Source: Murinocardiopsis flavida (GTDB lineage: Bacteria; Actinomycetota; Actinomycetes; Streptosporangiales; Streptosporangiaceae). Taken from it: DNA of 64,000 nucleotides. Under the pieces are notes generated by a model, which worked only from the letters and a program-made list of their open reading frames with translations, searched no databases and was not told where the DNA came from. The stretch lies in NCBI RefSeq assembly GCF_003014485.1, contig NZ_PYGA01000015.1, positions 62,001 through 126,000 of the forward strand. Reading direction: 5' to 3'. Shown piece by piece: positions 40,747 to 47,850 of the stretch (within the stretch, counting starts at the first letter, position 1; each line of letters opens with the position of its first letter). A program made the position numbers and the translations under genes.

Positions 40747-41934
40747 GTGACGGACCACGGTTCGCAGGCGTTCGCGCAATCCGCTGCCCAACGGCACGCG
40801 GCGCTGGCCGACGCGCTGGTCCGCAGCGGGGAACTCGCCGACGACCGCCTCGCCGCAGCGTTCCGCGTCACGCCCCGCCACCTGTTCATCCCGGCGACCG
40901 GCGCCCACAGCCTCGACGGCGCGGCGCTCGACGCCGGGGCCGACGCCGAGGGCTGGCTGTCGGCGGTGTACTCCGACGAAGTCGTGATCACCCGGCTCGG
41001 CGCCGGCGGCACGCCCGCCCATCCGGGCCTCGCCGCGACGTCGTCCAGTTCGGCGCCGACCATCGTGGCCCGCATGCTGAGCACCGCCGACCTGCGCGAG
41101 GGGCACCGGGTCCTGGAGATCGGGGCGGGCACCGGCTGGAACGCCGCCCTGCTCGCGGTGCTCCTCGGCGACGACGCGGTGACCTCGGTCGACATCGATC
41201 CCGACGCGGTCGCCGCGGCGCGGGCCGCCCTCGCGCGCCTCGGCCGGTCGCCGACCGTCCTGCACCGCGACGGCGAGGCCGGGTACCCGCCGAACGCCCC
41301 CTACGACCGGGTGATCGCCACGTGCAACGCGGCGCGGGTGCCGCTCCCGTGGATCGAGCAGACCGCGACGGGCGGCCTCGTCGTCACCCCGTGGTCGACG
41401 GTCGACGGGTTCGGCGGCGCGCTGGCCCGGCTCACGAAGGCCGCCGACGGCTCGGCCGCGGGTCCGCTGCTGGGCCGGCTGGGGTTCATCTGGCTGCGCG
41501 GCCAGCGCCCCCCGCCGGTCGACCCCGGCGGGCTCATGGGGCCGCCCGAGCACCGGTCGCGGACCACCGTCGACCCCATCCCGTGGTTGAGCGACTGGGA
41601 CGCCACCTTCCCGCTGTCGTTCATGGTGCGCTCGTGGCGGGGCGGGCTGCGGCGCACCGAGCACGGCCCGGCGGCCTGGCTGACCGCCACCGGCGGCGAC
41701 GGGTCGTGGGCGCGCATCATCCCGGAGGAGACCGGGTGGACGATCGAGCAGGCCGGCCCGCGGCGGCTCTGGGACGAACTGCGCGCGGCGCTGGAGCAGT
41801 GGCGCGACCAGGGGCGTCCCGGCGCCGACCGCTACGGCCTCACCGTGGCGCCCGACGGGGTGCACCGCGCCTGGCTCGACAGCCCGGACGGCCCCGGGTG
41901 GACGCTCCCGGCCTGGTCCGGCGCCAAGGGCTGA
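40747..41934 (+). CDS. Protein-L-isoaspartate methyltransferase-like protein with long C-terminal extension
   Basis: The 395-residue protein has a PIMT-type methyltransferase domain in the first 230 residues. FRVTPRHLFIP precedes the fold, the SAM loop reads HRVLEIGAGTGWNAALLAVLL, and a GEAGYPPNAPYDRVIATCNA segment follows. About 165 residues of extra sequence follow, as in the larger PIMT-like proteins of actinomycetes, some of which sit in lanthipeptide or graspetide gene clusters and methylate aspartate in the peptide. No precursor or ATP-grasp gene was seen next to it, so it may equally act in repair or on a small molecule. The start is GTG at 40747. It converges with the GntR gene of the malonate-type locus. 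Confidence 0.8.
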   Translation: MTDHGSQAFAQSAAQRHAALADALVRSGELADDRLAAAFRVTPRHLFIPATGAHSLDGAALDAGADAEGWLSAVYSDEVVITRLGAGGTPAHPGLAATSSSSAPTIVARMLSTADLREGHRVLEIGAGTGWNAALLAVLLGDDAVTSVDIDPDAVAAARAALARLGRSPTVLHRDGEAGYPPNAPYDRVIATCNAARVPLPWIEQTATGGLVVTPWSTVDGFGGALARLTKAADGSAAGPLLGRLGFIWLRGQRPPPVDPGGLMGPPEHRSRTTVDPIPWLSDWDATFPLSFMVRSWRGGLRRTEHGPAAWLTATGGDGSWARIIPEETGWTIEQAGPRRLWDELRAALEQWRDQGRPGADRYGLTVAPDGVHRAWLDSPDGPGWTLPAWSGAKG

Positions 41935-42051
41935 CCGGGGCCGCTCATGCGCGAACGGGAGTGGGACCAGGGCCGACGCCCCGTCCGACTCAGCGCGGGA
42001 AGCGGCCGCCGGCGCGGTCCCGGCGCGCGGTGCCCGCCGCCCCTGCGGCGC

Positions 42052-42753
42052 TCACTCCGGCAGCGAGGGGACGTCGGAGACCATGTGCAGGTGTTCGCGC
42101 ATGGCCTCGGCCGCCTCCTTGGGGTCGCCGGCGCGGATGGCGTCGGCGATGCGGCGGTGCCCCGCCAGCGAGGCGGCGGGCCGCTCGGGCTGGGACAGCG
42201 ACTCGACCCGGGTTTGCAGGATCATCGGCGAGATCTCCTCCATCATCCGCGCCAGCAGGCCGGACCGCGCGGCCCGGGTGATGGCGAGGTGGAAGCGCTC
42301 GTCGCCGGTGACGCCGCGCTCGCCGGACTCGACCTCCGCGCCCATGGCGGCGATGGCGTCGTCGATCTCGGCGATGTCGGCCTTGCTGCGGCGCCGAGCG
42401 GCGAGTTCGGCGAGTTTCACCTCCAGCGCCTGGCGGGCCTCGATGATCTCGGCGCGGCGGTTGTCGCGGTCGCGGAGCACCCGGAGGACCTGCTCCTCGG
42501 TGGGGGTGAAGCGGACGACGGCGCCGTCGCCGTGCCGAACGTCGATGATGCCCTGGACCTCCAGGGCGACCAGTGCCTGACCGAGCGAGACCCGGCTGAC
42601 GCCGAGCGCGGCGGCGAACTCGCGCTCGGAGGGGAGTCGGTCGCCGGGGCCCAGTCCGGCTTCGCGGATGTACTCGCACAGCCGCTCCACGAGCTGTTCG
42701 TACAGGCGGGGACGGGCGAGGGGGCGTGGGCGCGGCGTCGGCTTGGCGGTCAT
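42052..42753 (-). CDS. FadR/GntR-type (FCD domain) transcriptional regulator
   Basis: The 233-residue protein has a GntR winged helix near residues 15-80, with LYEQLVERLCEYIREAGLG and the recognition part SEREFAAALGVSRVSLGQAL. An FCD helical domain follows, with ligand His/Asp residues in RFHLAITRA, GHRRIADAI and REHLHMVSD. The ATG at 42753 has AAGGA five to six bases upstream. It is divergent from a MatC-like permease gene. Sites of TGG-N5-CCA type, the classic FadR half-site pattern, lie in the divergent region and again before the carboxyltransferase gene at 44340. This is strong positional evidence that it controls the locus in response to a carboxylate or its CoA ester. Confidence 0.9.
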   Translation of the reverse strand: MTAKPTPRPRPLARPRLYEQLVERLCEYIREAGLGPGDRLPSEREFAAALGVSRVSLGQALVALEVQGIIDVRHGDGAVVRFTPTEEQVLRVLRDRDNRRAEIIEARQALEVKLAELAARRRSKADIAEIDDAIAAMGAEVESGERGVTGDERFHLAITRAARSGLLARMMEEISPMILQTRVESLSQPERPAASLAGHRRIADAIRAGDPKEAAEAMREHLHMVSDVPSLPE

Positions 42754-42806
42754 GGGTTCCTTCGGGAATTCCCCGGACTCGGGGGAGGGACCTCGTGGGG
42801 GAGGAC

Positions 42807-42841
42807 TTGACAGGATGATATCCGGCATATTGGCTAGGCCA
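42807..42841 (+). promoter_or_regulatory. Promoter with TGG-N5-CCA operator ahead of the permease gene
   Basis: TTGACA at 42807-42812 is followed after 17 bases by TTGGCT at 42830-42835, a weak -10 element, and TGGCTAGGCCA at 42831-42841 overlaps it. The same order and spacing recur at 44272-44306, which supports both as regulated promoters for plus-strand genes. Confidence 0.6.
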
Positions 42842-42905
42842 CTGATCCAAATGAGCTGCATCACAGCTCACCTACATCACCATTTGCCCCCTTGATCGGT
42901 CCACC

Positions 42906-44216
42906 ATGTCTCCACAACTCCTCACCATCGTCGTCCTCGTGGCGATGTTCGTGATCGCCACCGCCCTCCCCGTCAACATCGGCGCCCTGGCGTTCGTCGC
43001 CGCGTTCCTCGTGGGCACGCTCGCGCTCGCCATGGACGCCGAGACCATCCTCGGCGGGTTCCCCGCCGACCTGTTCCTCACCCTCGTCGGCGTCACCTAC
43101 CTGTTCGCGATCGCGAAGAACAACGGCACGGTGGACCTGCTGGTACGCGGGGCGGTGCGGCTCGTCGGCGGGTACGTCATCGCCATCCCGTGGATCATGT
43201 TCGCCATCACCGCCCTGCTCACGGCGGTGGGTGCGCTCAGCCCCGCTGCGGTCGCCATCATCGCCCCCATCGCCCTCGGGTTCGCCGCGAAGTACAGGAT
43301 CCACCCCCTGCTCATGGGCATGATGGTGGTCCACGGCGCGCAGGGCGGCGGGTTCTCTCCGGCGAGCGTCTACGGCGTGACCGTGAACGGCATCGTCGCG
43401 CAGAGCGACCTCACCCTCGCCCCGCTCACCCTGTTCTTCGGCAGCCTGCTGTTCAACATCGCGATCTCGCTCGTGCTGTTCTTCGCGCTGGGCGGGCACC
43501 GCCTCATCGGTGTCCACGCCAGGGAGTTCGAGACGGCGGCCGTCGGCGCCGGCGGCGGGACGGCGAACGGCGACGGCCCTCCCGACGGGACCGCCGCCGG
43601 GGACGCGCCGGCGGCCGGGTTCCGGTGGGACCAGGCCGCGACCATCGTCGGCATCATCGCGCTCGGCGTGCTCGCCCTCGGGTTCGGCATCGACGTCGGC
43701 TTCGTCGCCATCACGGTGACCGTGGTCCTGGCGCTGCTGTCCCCCAGGGCGCAGAAGGGCGCGATCAACCAGATCAGCTGGTCGACGGTGCTGCTGATCA
43801 CCGGGATGCTCACCTTCGTCGGCGTGATGGAGGAGGCGGGCACGATCGAGTACGTCGGCAACGGCGCGGCGAGCCTGGGCGCGCCGATGCTCGTCGCCCT
43901 GCTGCTCTGCTACATCGGCGCGATCGTGTCCGCGTTCGCCTCGTCCACGGCGATCCTCGGCGCGACCATCCCGCTGGCGGTGCCGTTCCTGCTCCAGGGT
44001 GAGATCGGCGTGGTCGGCCTGATCACGGCGCTCGCGGTGTCCTCGACCATCGTCGACGTCAGCCCGTTCTCCACCAACGGCGCGCTGGTCCTGGCGAACG
44101 CGTCCGGTGTCGACCCGGACCGGTTCTACCGGCAGATCCTGATCTACAGCGCCATCGTTGTGCTGGTCGGACCGCTGATCGCGTGGGGCGTCCTGGTCGT
44201 GCCCGGCTGGCTGTGA
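42906..44216 (+). CDS. SLC13/MatC-type dicarboxylate permease
   Basis: The 436-residue protein has eleven to twelve membrane segments in two similar halves. Its first half resembles the N-terminal domain of MatC, a malonate carrier. Visible stretches include LPVNIGALAFVAAFLVGTLA, ETILGGFPADLFLTLVGVTYL and SPAAVAIIAPIALGFAAKY. The second half has ISWSTVLLITGMLTFVGVM and DVSPFSTNGALVLANA, typical of the SLC13/ion-transporter superfamily. A Gly/Asp/Pro-rich cytosolic loop lies at about 215-240. The substrate is probably malonate or another short dicarboxylate. The ATG at 42906 lacks a clear ribosome binding site. A strong hairpin follows the stop, before the carboxyltransferase promoter. Confidence 0.83.
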   Translation: MSPQLLTIVVLVAMFVIATALPVNIGALAFVAAFLVGTLALAMDAETILGGFPADLFLTLVGVTYLFAIAKNNGTVDLLVRGAVRLVGGYVIAIPWIMFAITALLTAVGALSPAAVAIIAPIALGFAAKYRIHPLLMGMMVVHGAQGGGFSPASVYGVTVNGIVAQSDLTLAPLTLFFGSLLFNIAISLVLFFALGGHRLIGVHAREFETAAVGAGGGTANGDGPPDGTAAGDAPAAGFRWDQAATIVGIIALGVLALGFGIDVGFVAITVTVVLALLSPRAQKGAINQISWSTVLLITGMLTFVGVMEEAGTIEYVGNGAASLGAPMLVALLLCYIGAIVSAFASSTAILGATIPLAVPFLLQGEIGVVGLITALAVSSTIVDVSPFSTNGALVLANASGVDPDRFYRQILIYSAIVVLVGPLIAWGVLVVPGWL

Positions 44217-44229
44217 ACCGGCGCCCGTG

Positions 44230-44264
44230 CCGGCGCCGCAGGGGTGCGCGCCCCGCGGCGCCGG
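44230..44264 (+). terminator. Strong hairpin after the permease gene
   Basis: Ten-base arms CCGGCGCCGC and GCGGCGCCGG, with a one-base bulge and an inner GGGG/CCCC stem, enclose a six-base loop, starting 14 bases after the stop codon. It separates the permease transcript from the second regulated promoter just downstream. Confidence 0.7.
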
Positions 44265-44271
44265 CGCGGGC

Positions 44272-44306
44272 TTGACTTTGACCAAATTGGATTATTGGCT
44301 AGTCCA
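44272..44306 (+). promoter_or_regulatory. Promoter with TGG-N5-CCA operator ahead of the carboxyltransferase gene
   Basis: TTGACT at 44272-44277, then 17 bases, then TTGGCT at 44295-44300, with TGGCTAGTCCA at 44296-44306 across the -10 region. Over about 20 bases starting TATTGGCTAG it matches the site at 42828 with only a few changes, so one regulator probably binds both. Confidence 0.62.
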
Positions 44307-44339
44307 GTAATCCGATCGAGCCTCCGGGAGGAGACCGCC

Positions 44340-45860
44340 ATGGCGCGTCCGAGCGAGCGTCCCCGCCGTCTGGGCGCCCACGAACTCCTCACCGCGACAC
44401 TCGACCCCGGCACCTTCCGCTCCTGGGACACCGAGCCGATCGACGTGCACCCCGGCCCCGAGTACGCAGCCGAACTCGCCGCCGCCCGCGAACGCAGCGG
44501 CTGCGACGAGGCCGTGATCACCGGCGAGGGGCTCCTCCGCGGCCGCAGGGTCGCCGTCGTCGCCTGCGAGTTCCGCTTCCTCGCCGGGTCGATCGGCATC
44601 GCGGCGGCCGAGCGCCTGGTCGAGGCCGTCGAGCACGCCACAGCGGAGCGGCTGCCCCTCCTCGCCGCGCCCGCCTCCGGCGGCACCCGTATGCAGGAGG
44701 GCACCCTCGCGTTCCTGTCCATGGTGAAGATCTCGGCCGCGATCGCCGCGCACAAGAGCGCCGGACTCCCCTACCTCGTCTACCTCCGCCACCCCACGAC
44801 GGGCGGGGTCCTCGCCTCATGGGGCTCCCAAGGGCACCTCACCGTCGCCGAACCGGGCGCGCTGATCGGCTTCCTCGGCCCGCGCGTCTACGAGGCGCTG
44901 TACGACCGGCCCTTCCCCGAAGGGGTCCAGACCGCGGAGAACCTGTACCGCAGCGGCCTGATCGACGCGGTCATGCAGCCCGGCGACGTCCCGGCCATCG
45001 CCGACCGCGCCCTCAACGTCCTGCTCGCGCGGCCGTCCGCCCCAAGCGGGGCACCGGCGGAGGAGGCAGCGGACGAGGCGGTCCCCGACATCCCCGCCTG
45101 GGACTCCATCACCCGCTCCCGCCGCATCGACCGGCCCGGCGTGCGCAGGGTGCTGCGGCACGCCGCGACGGACGTCGTCCCGCTCAACGGCACCGGCGAC
45201 GGCGAGTCCGACCCGGGGCTGCTGCTCGCCCTCGCCCGGTTCGGCGACGCCCCCTGCGTCGTCCTGGGCCAGGACCGCGACCGCCAGTCCGTGGAGCGCC
45301 CGCTCGGCCCGGCCGCGCTGCGCGAGGCGCGGCGCGGCATGCGCATCGCCCGCGAACTGCGCCTGCCGCTGGTCACCGTCATCGACACCCCCGGCGCGGC
45401 GCTGTCCAAGGACGCCGAGGAGCGCGGCATGGCCGGGCAGATCGCCCGCTGCCTCGCGGAGCTGGTGACCCTGGAGGCGCCCACGGTCGCCGTGCTGCTG
45501 GGCCAGGGCACCGGCGGCGGCGCGCTCGCACTCGCACCGGCCGACCGGGTGATCGCCGCCCAGCACGCCTGGCTGTCCCCGCTGCCGCCCGAAGGCGCGA
45601 GCGCGATCGTGCACCGCACGGTCGACCGCGCACCGGAGCTCGCCGCGGCCCAAGGCGTGCGGTCGGTGGACCTGCGCGCCAACGGGGTCGTGGACCGGAT
45701 CGTCGCCGAACACGACGACGCCGCCGACGAACCCGAGGCGTTCTGCCTGCGGCTCGGCGCGGCCGTGCACACGGAACTCGCGGGCCTGATCGGCGCCGAC
45801 CCCGCCGCCAGGACCCGGGCGCGGTGGGCGCGCTACCGCCGCCTCGGACTCCCCCAGTAG
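44340..45860 (+). CDS. Acyl-CoA carboxylase carboxyltransferase, fused beta-alpha (malonate-type) subunit
   Basis: The 506-residue protein joins the two crotonase-fold halves of a carboxyltransferase. The beta-like half contains GSIGIAAAERLVEAVEHA and LPLLAAPASGGTRMQEG, then TTGGVLASWGSQGH. The alpha-like half contains RELRLPLVTVIDTPGA, then RGMAGQIARCLAEL and GQGTGGGALALAPADRV. The fold moves CO2 between a carboxybiotin and an acyl-CoA, but no biotin carrier or carboxylase gene is nearby. Malonate decarboxylases use related subunits. The ATG at 44340 has GGAGGAG seven bases upstream. Regulation by the TGG-N5-CCA site and closeness to the permease and CoA-transferase suggest decarboxylation or handling of malonyl-CoA, which is inference. 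Confidence 0.85.
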   Translation: MARPSERPRRLGAHELLTATLDPGTFRSWDTEPIDVHPGPEYAAELAAARERSGCDEAVITGEGLLRGRRVAVVACEFRFLAGSIGIAAAERLVEAVEHATAERLPLLAAPASGGTRMQEGTLAFLSMVKISAAIAAHKSAGLPYLVYLRHPTTGGVLASWGSQGHLTVAEPGALIGFLGPRVYEALYDRPFPEGVQTAENLYRSGLIDAVMQPGDVPAIADRALNVLLARPSAPSGAPAEEAADEAVPDIPAWDSITRSRRIDRPGVRRVLRHAATDVVPLNGTGDGESDPGLLLALARFGDAPCVVLGQDRDRQSVERPLGPAALREARRGMRIARELRLPLVTVIDTPGAALSKDAEERGMAGQIARCLAELVTLEAPTVAVLLGQGTGGGALALAPADRVIAAQHAWLSPLPPEGASAIVHRTVDRAPELAAAQGVRSVDLRANGVVDRIVAEHDDAADEPEAFCLRLGAAVHTELAGLIGADPAARTRARWARYRRLGLPQ

Positions 45861-45955
45861 GCGCCCGGCGGACGTCGGCGGCCCCGCCGACGCGCCGCGC
45901 ACACCCAGCCGGAAGGATGGAGCCGACCGGGATGTATCGAGAGGAGAGCACCAGC

Positions 45956-47194
45956 ATGGCGCGACTCGACGGACCACTGGCAGAGACCGTTGTGGTGGAC
46001 CTGTCCCGAGCGTTGGCGGGACCGCACGCGGCGATGCTGCTGGGCGACCTGGGCGCGCGGGTCATCAAGGTGGAGCAGCCCGGCACCGGCGACGACACCC
46101 GCGGGTGGGGGCCGCCGTTCGTCGGCCCCGACGAGGACCCGGTCAGCACCTACTTCCTCTCCTGCAACCGCAACAAGGAGTCCATCGAGCTGGACCTGAA
46201 GTCCGACGACGGGCGCAGCCGGCTCACGCAACTCGTGCGCGCGGCCGACGTCCTCGTCGAGAACTTCCGCCCGGGCGTGCTCGACCGGCTCGGCTTCGAC
46301 GTGGACCGGCTGCACGAGCTCAACCCGCGCCTGGTCGTCTGCTCCATCACCGGGTTCGGCCACGACGGCCCCGAGGGCGGCAGGGCCGGCTACGACCAGA
46401 TCGCCCAGGGCGAGGCGGGGCTCATGGGCCTGACCGGCCCCGGCCCCGACGAGCCCACCAAGGTCGGCGTCCCGATCGGCGACCTGCTGGCGGGGATGAA
46501 CGCCGCACAGGGCGTCCTCGCCGCACTGTACGAGCGGGAGAAGACCGGCGCCGGTCGCGTGGTGCGCACCTCCCTGCTGTCGTCCATCGTCGGCGTCCAC
46601 GCCTTCCAGGGCACCCGGTGGACGGTCGCGGGCGAGGTGCCGGGCCCCATCGGCAACCAGCACCCCTCGATCGCGCCCTACGGCGCGTTCGCCTGCGCGG
46701 ACGGCCAACTCCAGGTCGCCGTCGCCAGCGAGGTGCAGTGGGCGCGGTTCGCCGAACTCCTCGGTCTCGACACCGGCGACCCCCGGTTCGCCCGCAACGC
46801 CGACCGCGTCACCAACCGGCCGGAGCTGACCGCGCAGATCGAGGCCGTCCTGGCAACGGGCGGCCGCGACGAGTGGCTGGAGCGCATCGGCGCCATCGGG
46901 ATCCCGTGCGGCGCCATCCGCAGCATCGACCAGGTCTACGAGTGGCCGCAGGCGCGCTCCCAGGGCCTGGTCATCGACGTCGACCACCCGGTACTCGGCT
47001 CCATCGAACTCCCCGGCTCGGCGCTCCGCTTCGACCCGCCCCGGCCCGCCGGGGACGCCGCGCCCGCGGACGGCACGCCGGGGACCGCCGCTGCCGGGTC
47101 GGGAGCCGCGCAGCAGGCGGGCCACCTCCCCCCGCCCGGACTCGGCGAGCACAACAAGAAGGTCCGCGCCTGGCTGGACTCCCTCGACGCCTGA
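45956..47194 (+). CDS. CaiB/BaiF family CoA-transferase
   Basis: Class III CoA-transferases move CoA between carboxylic acids through an aspartyl intermediate. The 412-residue protein has VVVDLSRALAGPHAAMLLGD at the N-terminus, GARVIKVEQPGTGDDTRGW, the SCNRNKESIELDLKSDDG segment and ADVLVENFRPG. GRAGYDQIAQGEAGLM follows and should hold the catalytic Asp after the Tyr. The C-terminal tail has an Ala/Gly/Pro linker at about 365-390. The ATG at 45956 has GAGGAG about nine bases upstream. It lies 95 bases after the carboxyltransferase gene, and the two probably share a promoter. A malonate or similar acid is a plausible CoA acceptor given the neighbouring permease. Confidence 0.9.
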   Translation: MARLDGPLAETVVVDLSRALAGPHAAMLLGDLGARVIKVEQPGTGDDTRGWGPPFVGPDEDPVSTYFLSCNRNKESIELDLKSDDGRSRLTQLVRAADVLVENFRPGVLDRLGFDVDRLHELNPRLVVCSITGFGHDGPEGGRAGYDQIAQGEAGLMGLTGPGPDEPTKVGVPIGDLLAGMNAAQGVLAALYEREKTGAGRVVRTSLLSSIVGVHAFQGTRWTVAGEVPGPIGNQHPSIAPYGAFACADGQLQVAVASEVQWARFAELLGLDTGDPRFARNADRVTNRPELTAQIEAVLATGGRDEWLERIGAIGIPCGAIRSIDQVYEWPQARSQGLVIDVDHPVLGSIELPGSALRFDPPRPAGDAAPADGTPGTAAAGSGAAQQAGHLPPPGLGEHNKKVRAWLDSLDA

Positions 47195-47207
47195 TCCCCG
47201 CCCGCAC

Positions 47208-47237
47208 GGCGCCGGAGCGGTGGACCGCTCCGGCGCC
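47208..47237 (+). terminator. Terminator hairpin after the CoA-transferase gene
   Basis: GGCGCCGGAGCGG and CCGCTCCGGCGCC form a 13-base-pair stem with a TGGA loop, beginning 14 bases after the stop codon. No T-run follows. Confidence 0.7.
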
Positions 47238-47321
47238 GAAGCGGCGCCCGCCTTCAGTGGCCGAGCAGGTCAACGGTGCGCCGCTCGGGCCCGGGCCAGG
47301 CGCTCAGAGATCACGATGCAC

Positions 47322-47620
47322 TTCGGCCGTCGCTGCTGCGCAGGCTTTCCGGCAGCCTCGCCCCCGACTCCAGTGGGACCGGCGATCTCGGCCCGCACCC
47401 TCCGGTCAGGGTTCCGCGCCGCCCTGGGCCTGGTGCACAACCACGAACCGCGACGTTTCACATCGCTCCAATGCACCGCGGTCCCCGCAGCGCCCACACG
47501 AGCAGCGGGACCCGCGCGCGCAAGGCCACCCGCCCTCCACACGTTCAACTGCCAGATTTCGCTCACCACAGCCGACAGAGGCAAGGCTGCCGGTGAGCCT
47601 GCGCAGCAGCGACGGCCGAA
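47322..47620. mobile_element. MITE-like element, 299 bases with 41-base terminal inverted repeats
   Basis: The left end (47322-47362, beginning TTCGGCCGTCGCTGCTGCGC) and the right end (47580-47620, ending GCGCAGCAGCGACGGCCGAA) are inverted copies that match at 38 of 41 positions. The 217 bases between share no repeat and hold no credible gene. The dinucleotide AC flanks both sides and could be a target duplication, although two bases may match by chance. A small non-autonomous element mobilised by a transposase elsewhere is the simplest reading; a very long terminator-like hairpin is the alternative. Confidence 0.6.
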
Positions 47621-47742
47621 ACACAACCGGCCCGTTCCCACCTGTCGCCGGCCCCACTCGGGGAGGGGCACCCGCGCGCCGTGGTCCGGTACCCCGCGCC
47701 GGCAGCCGGCCGGACGACGCCGCTTTTCCGGGAATTGAACAG

Positions 47743-47809
47743 TTAGAGAACGTTGCGTTTTCTACCGGTGTCGCTTACTCTCGCAATTAGAGAACTCAAC
47801 GTACTCTAA
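47743..47809. promoter_or_regulatory. Two TTAGAG-N11 inverted repeats upstream of the efflux gene
   Basis: TTAGAG (47787-47792) and CTCTAA (47804-47809) are perfect arms separated by eleven bases. A degenerate copy, TTAGAG (47743-47748), eleven bases, TTCTAC (47760-47765), lies 44 bases upstream. The likely ligand-responsive binder is the TetR protein encoded at the end of this gene group. Confidence 0.6.
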
Positions 47810-47850
47810 TGGGCGTGCAGGCGCGCGCTCCCCTGCCAGGAGGAGGCCGC

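Larger units (their letters stand above)
47195..47850. other. 656-base gene-free region: terminator, MITE-like element, operator repeats
   Basis: The stretch holds, in order, a perfect hairpin (47208-47237), a 299-base element with 41-base terminal inverted repeats (47322-47620), about 120 bases with nothing recognisable, and an AT-rich promoter region with repeated TTAGAG elements (47743-47809). The open frames across the element are too short and without ribosome binding sites to be called genes. Confidence 0.6.
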
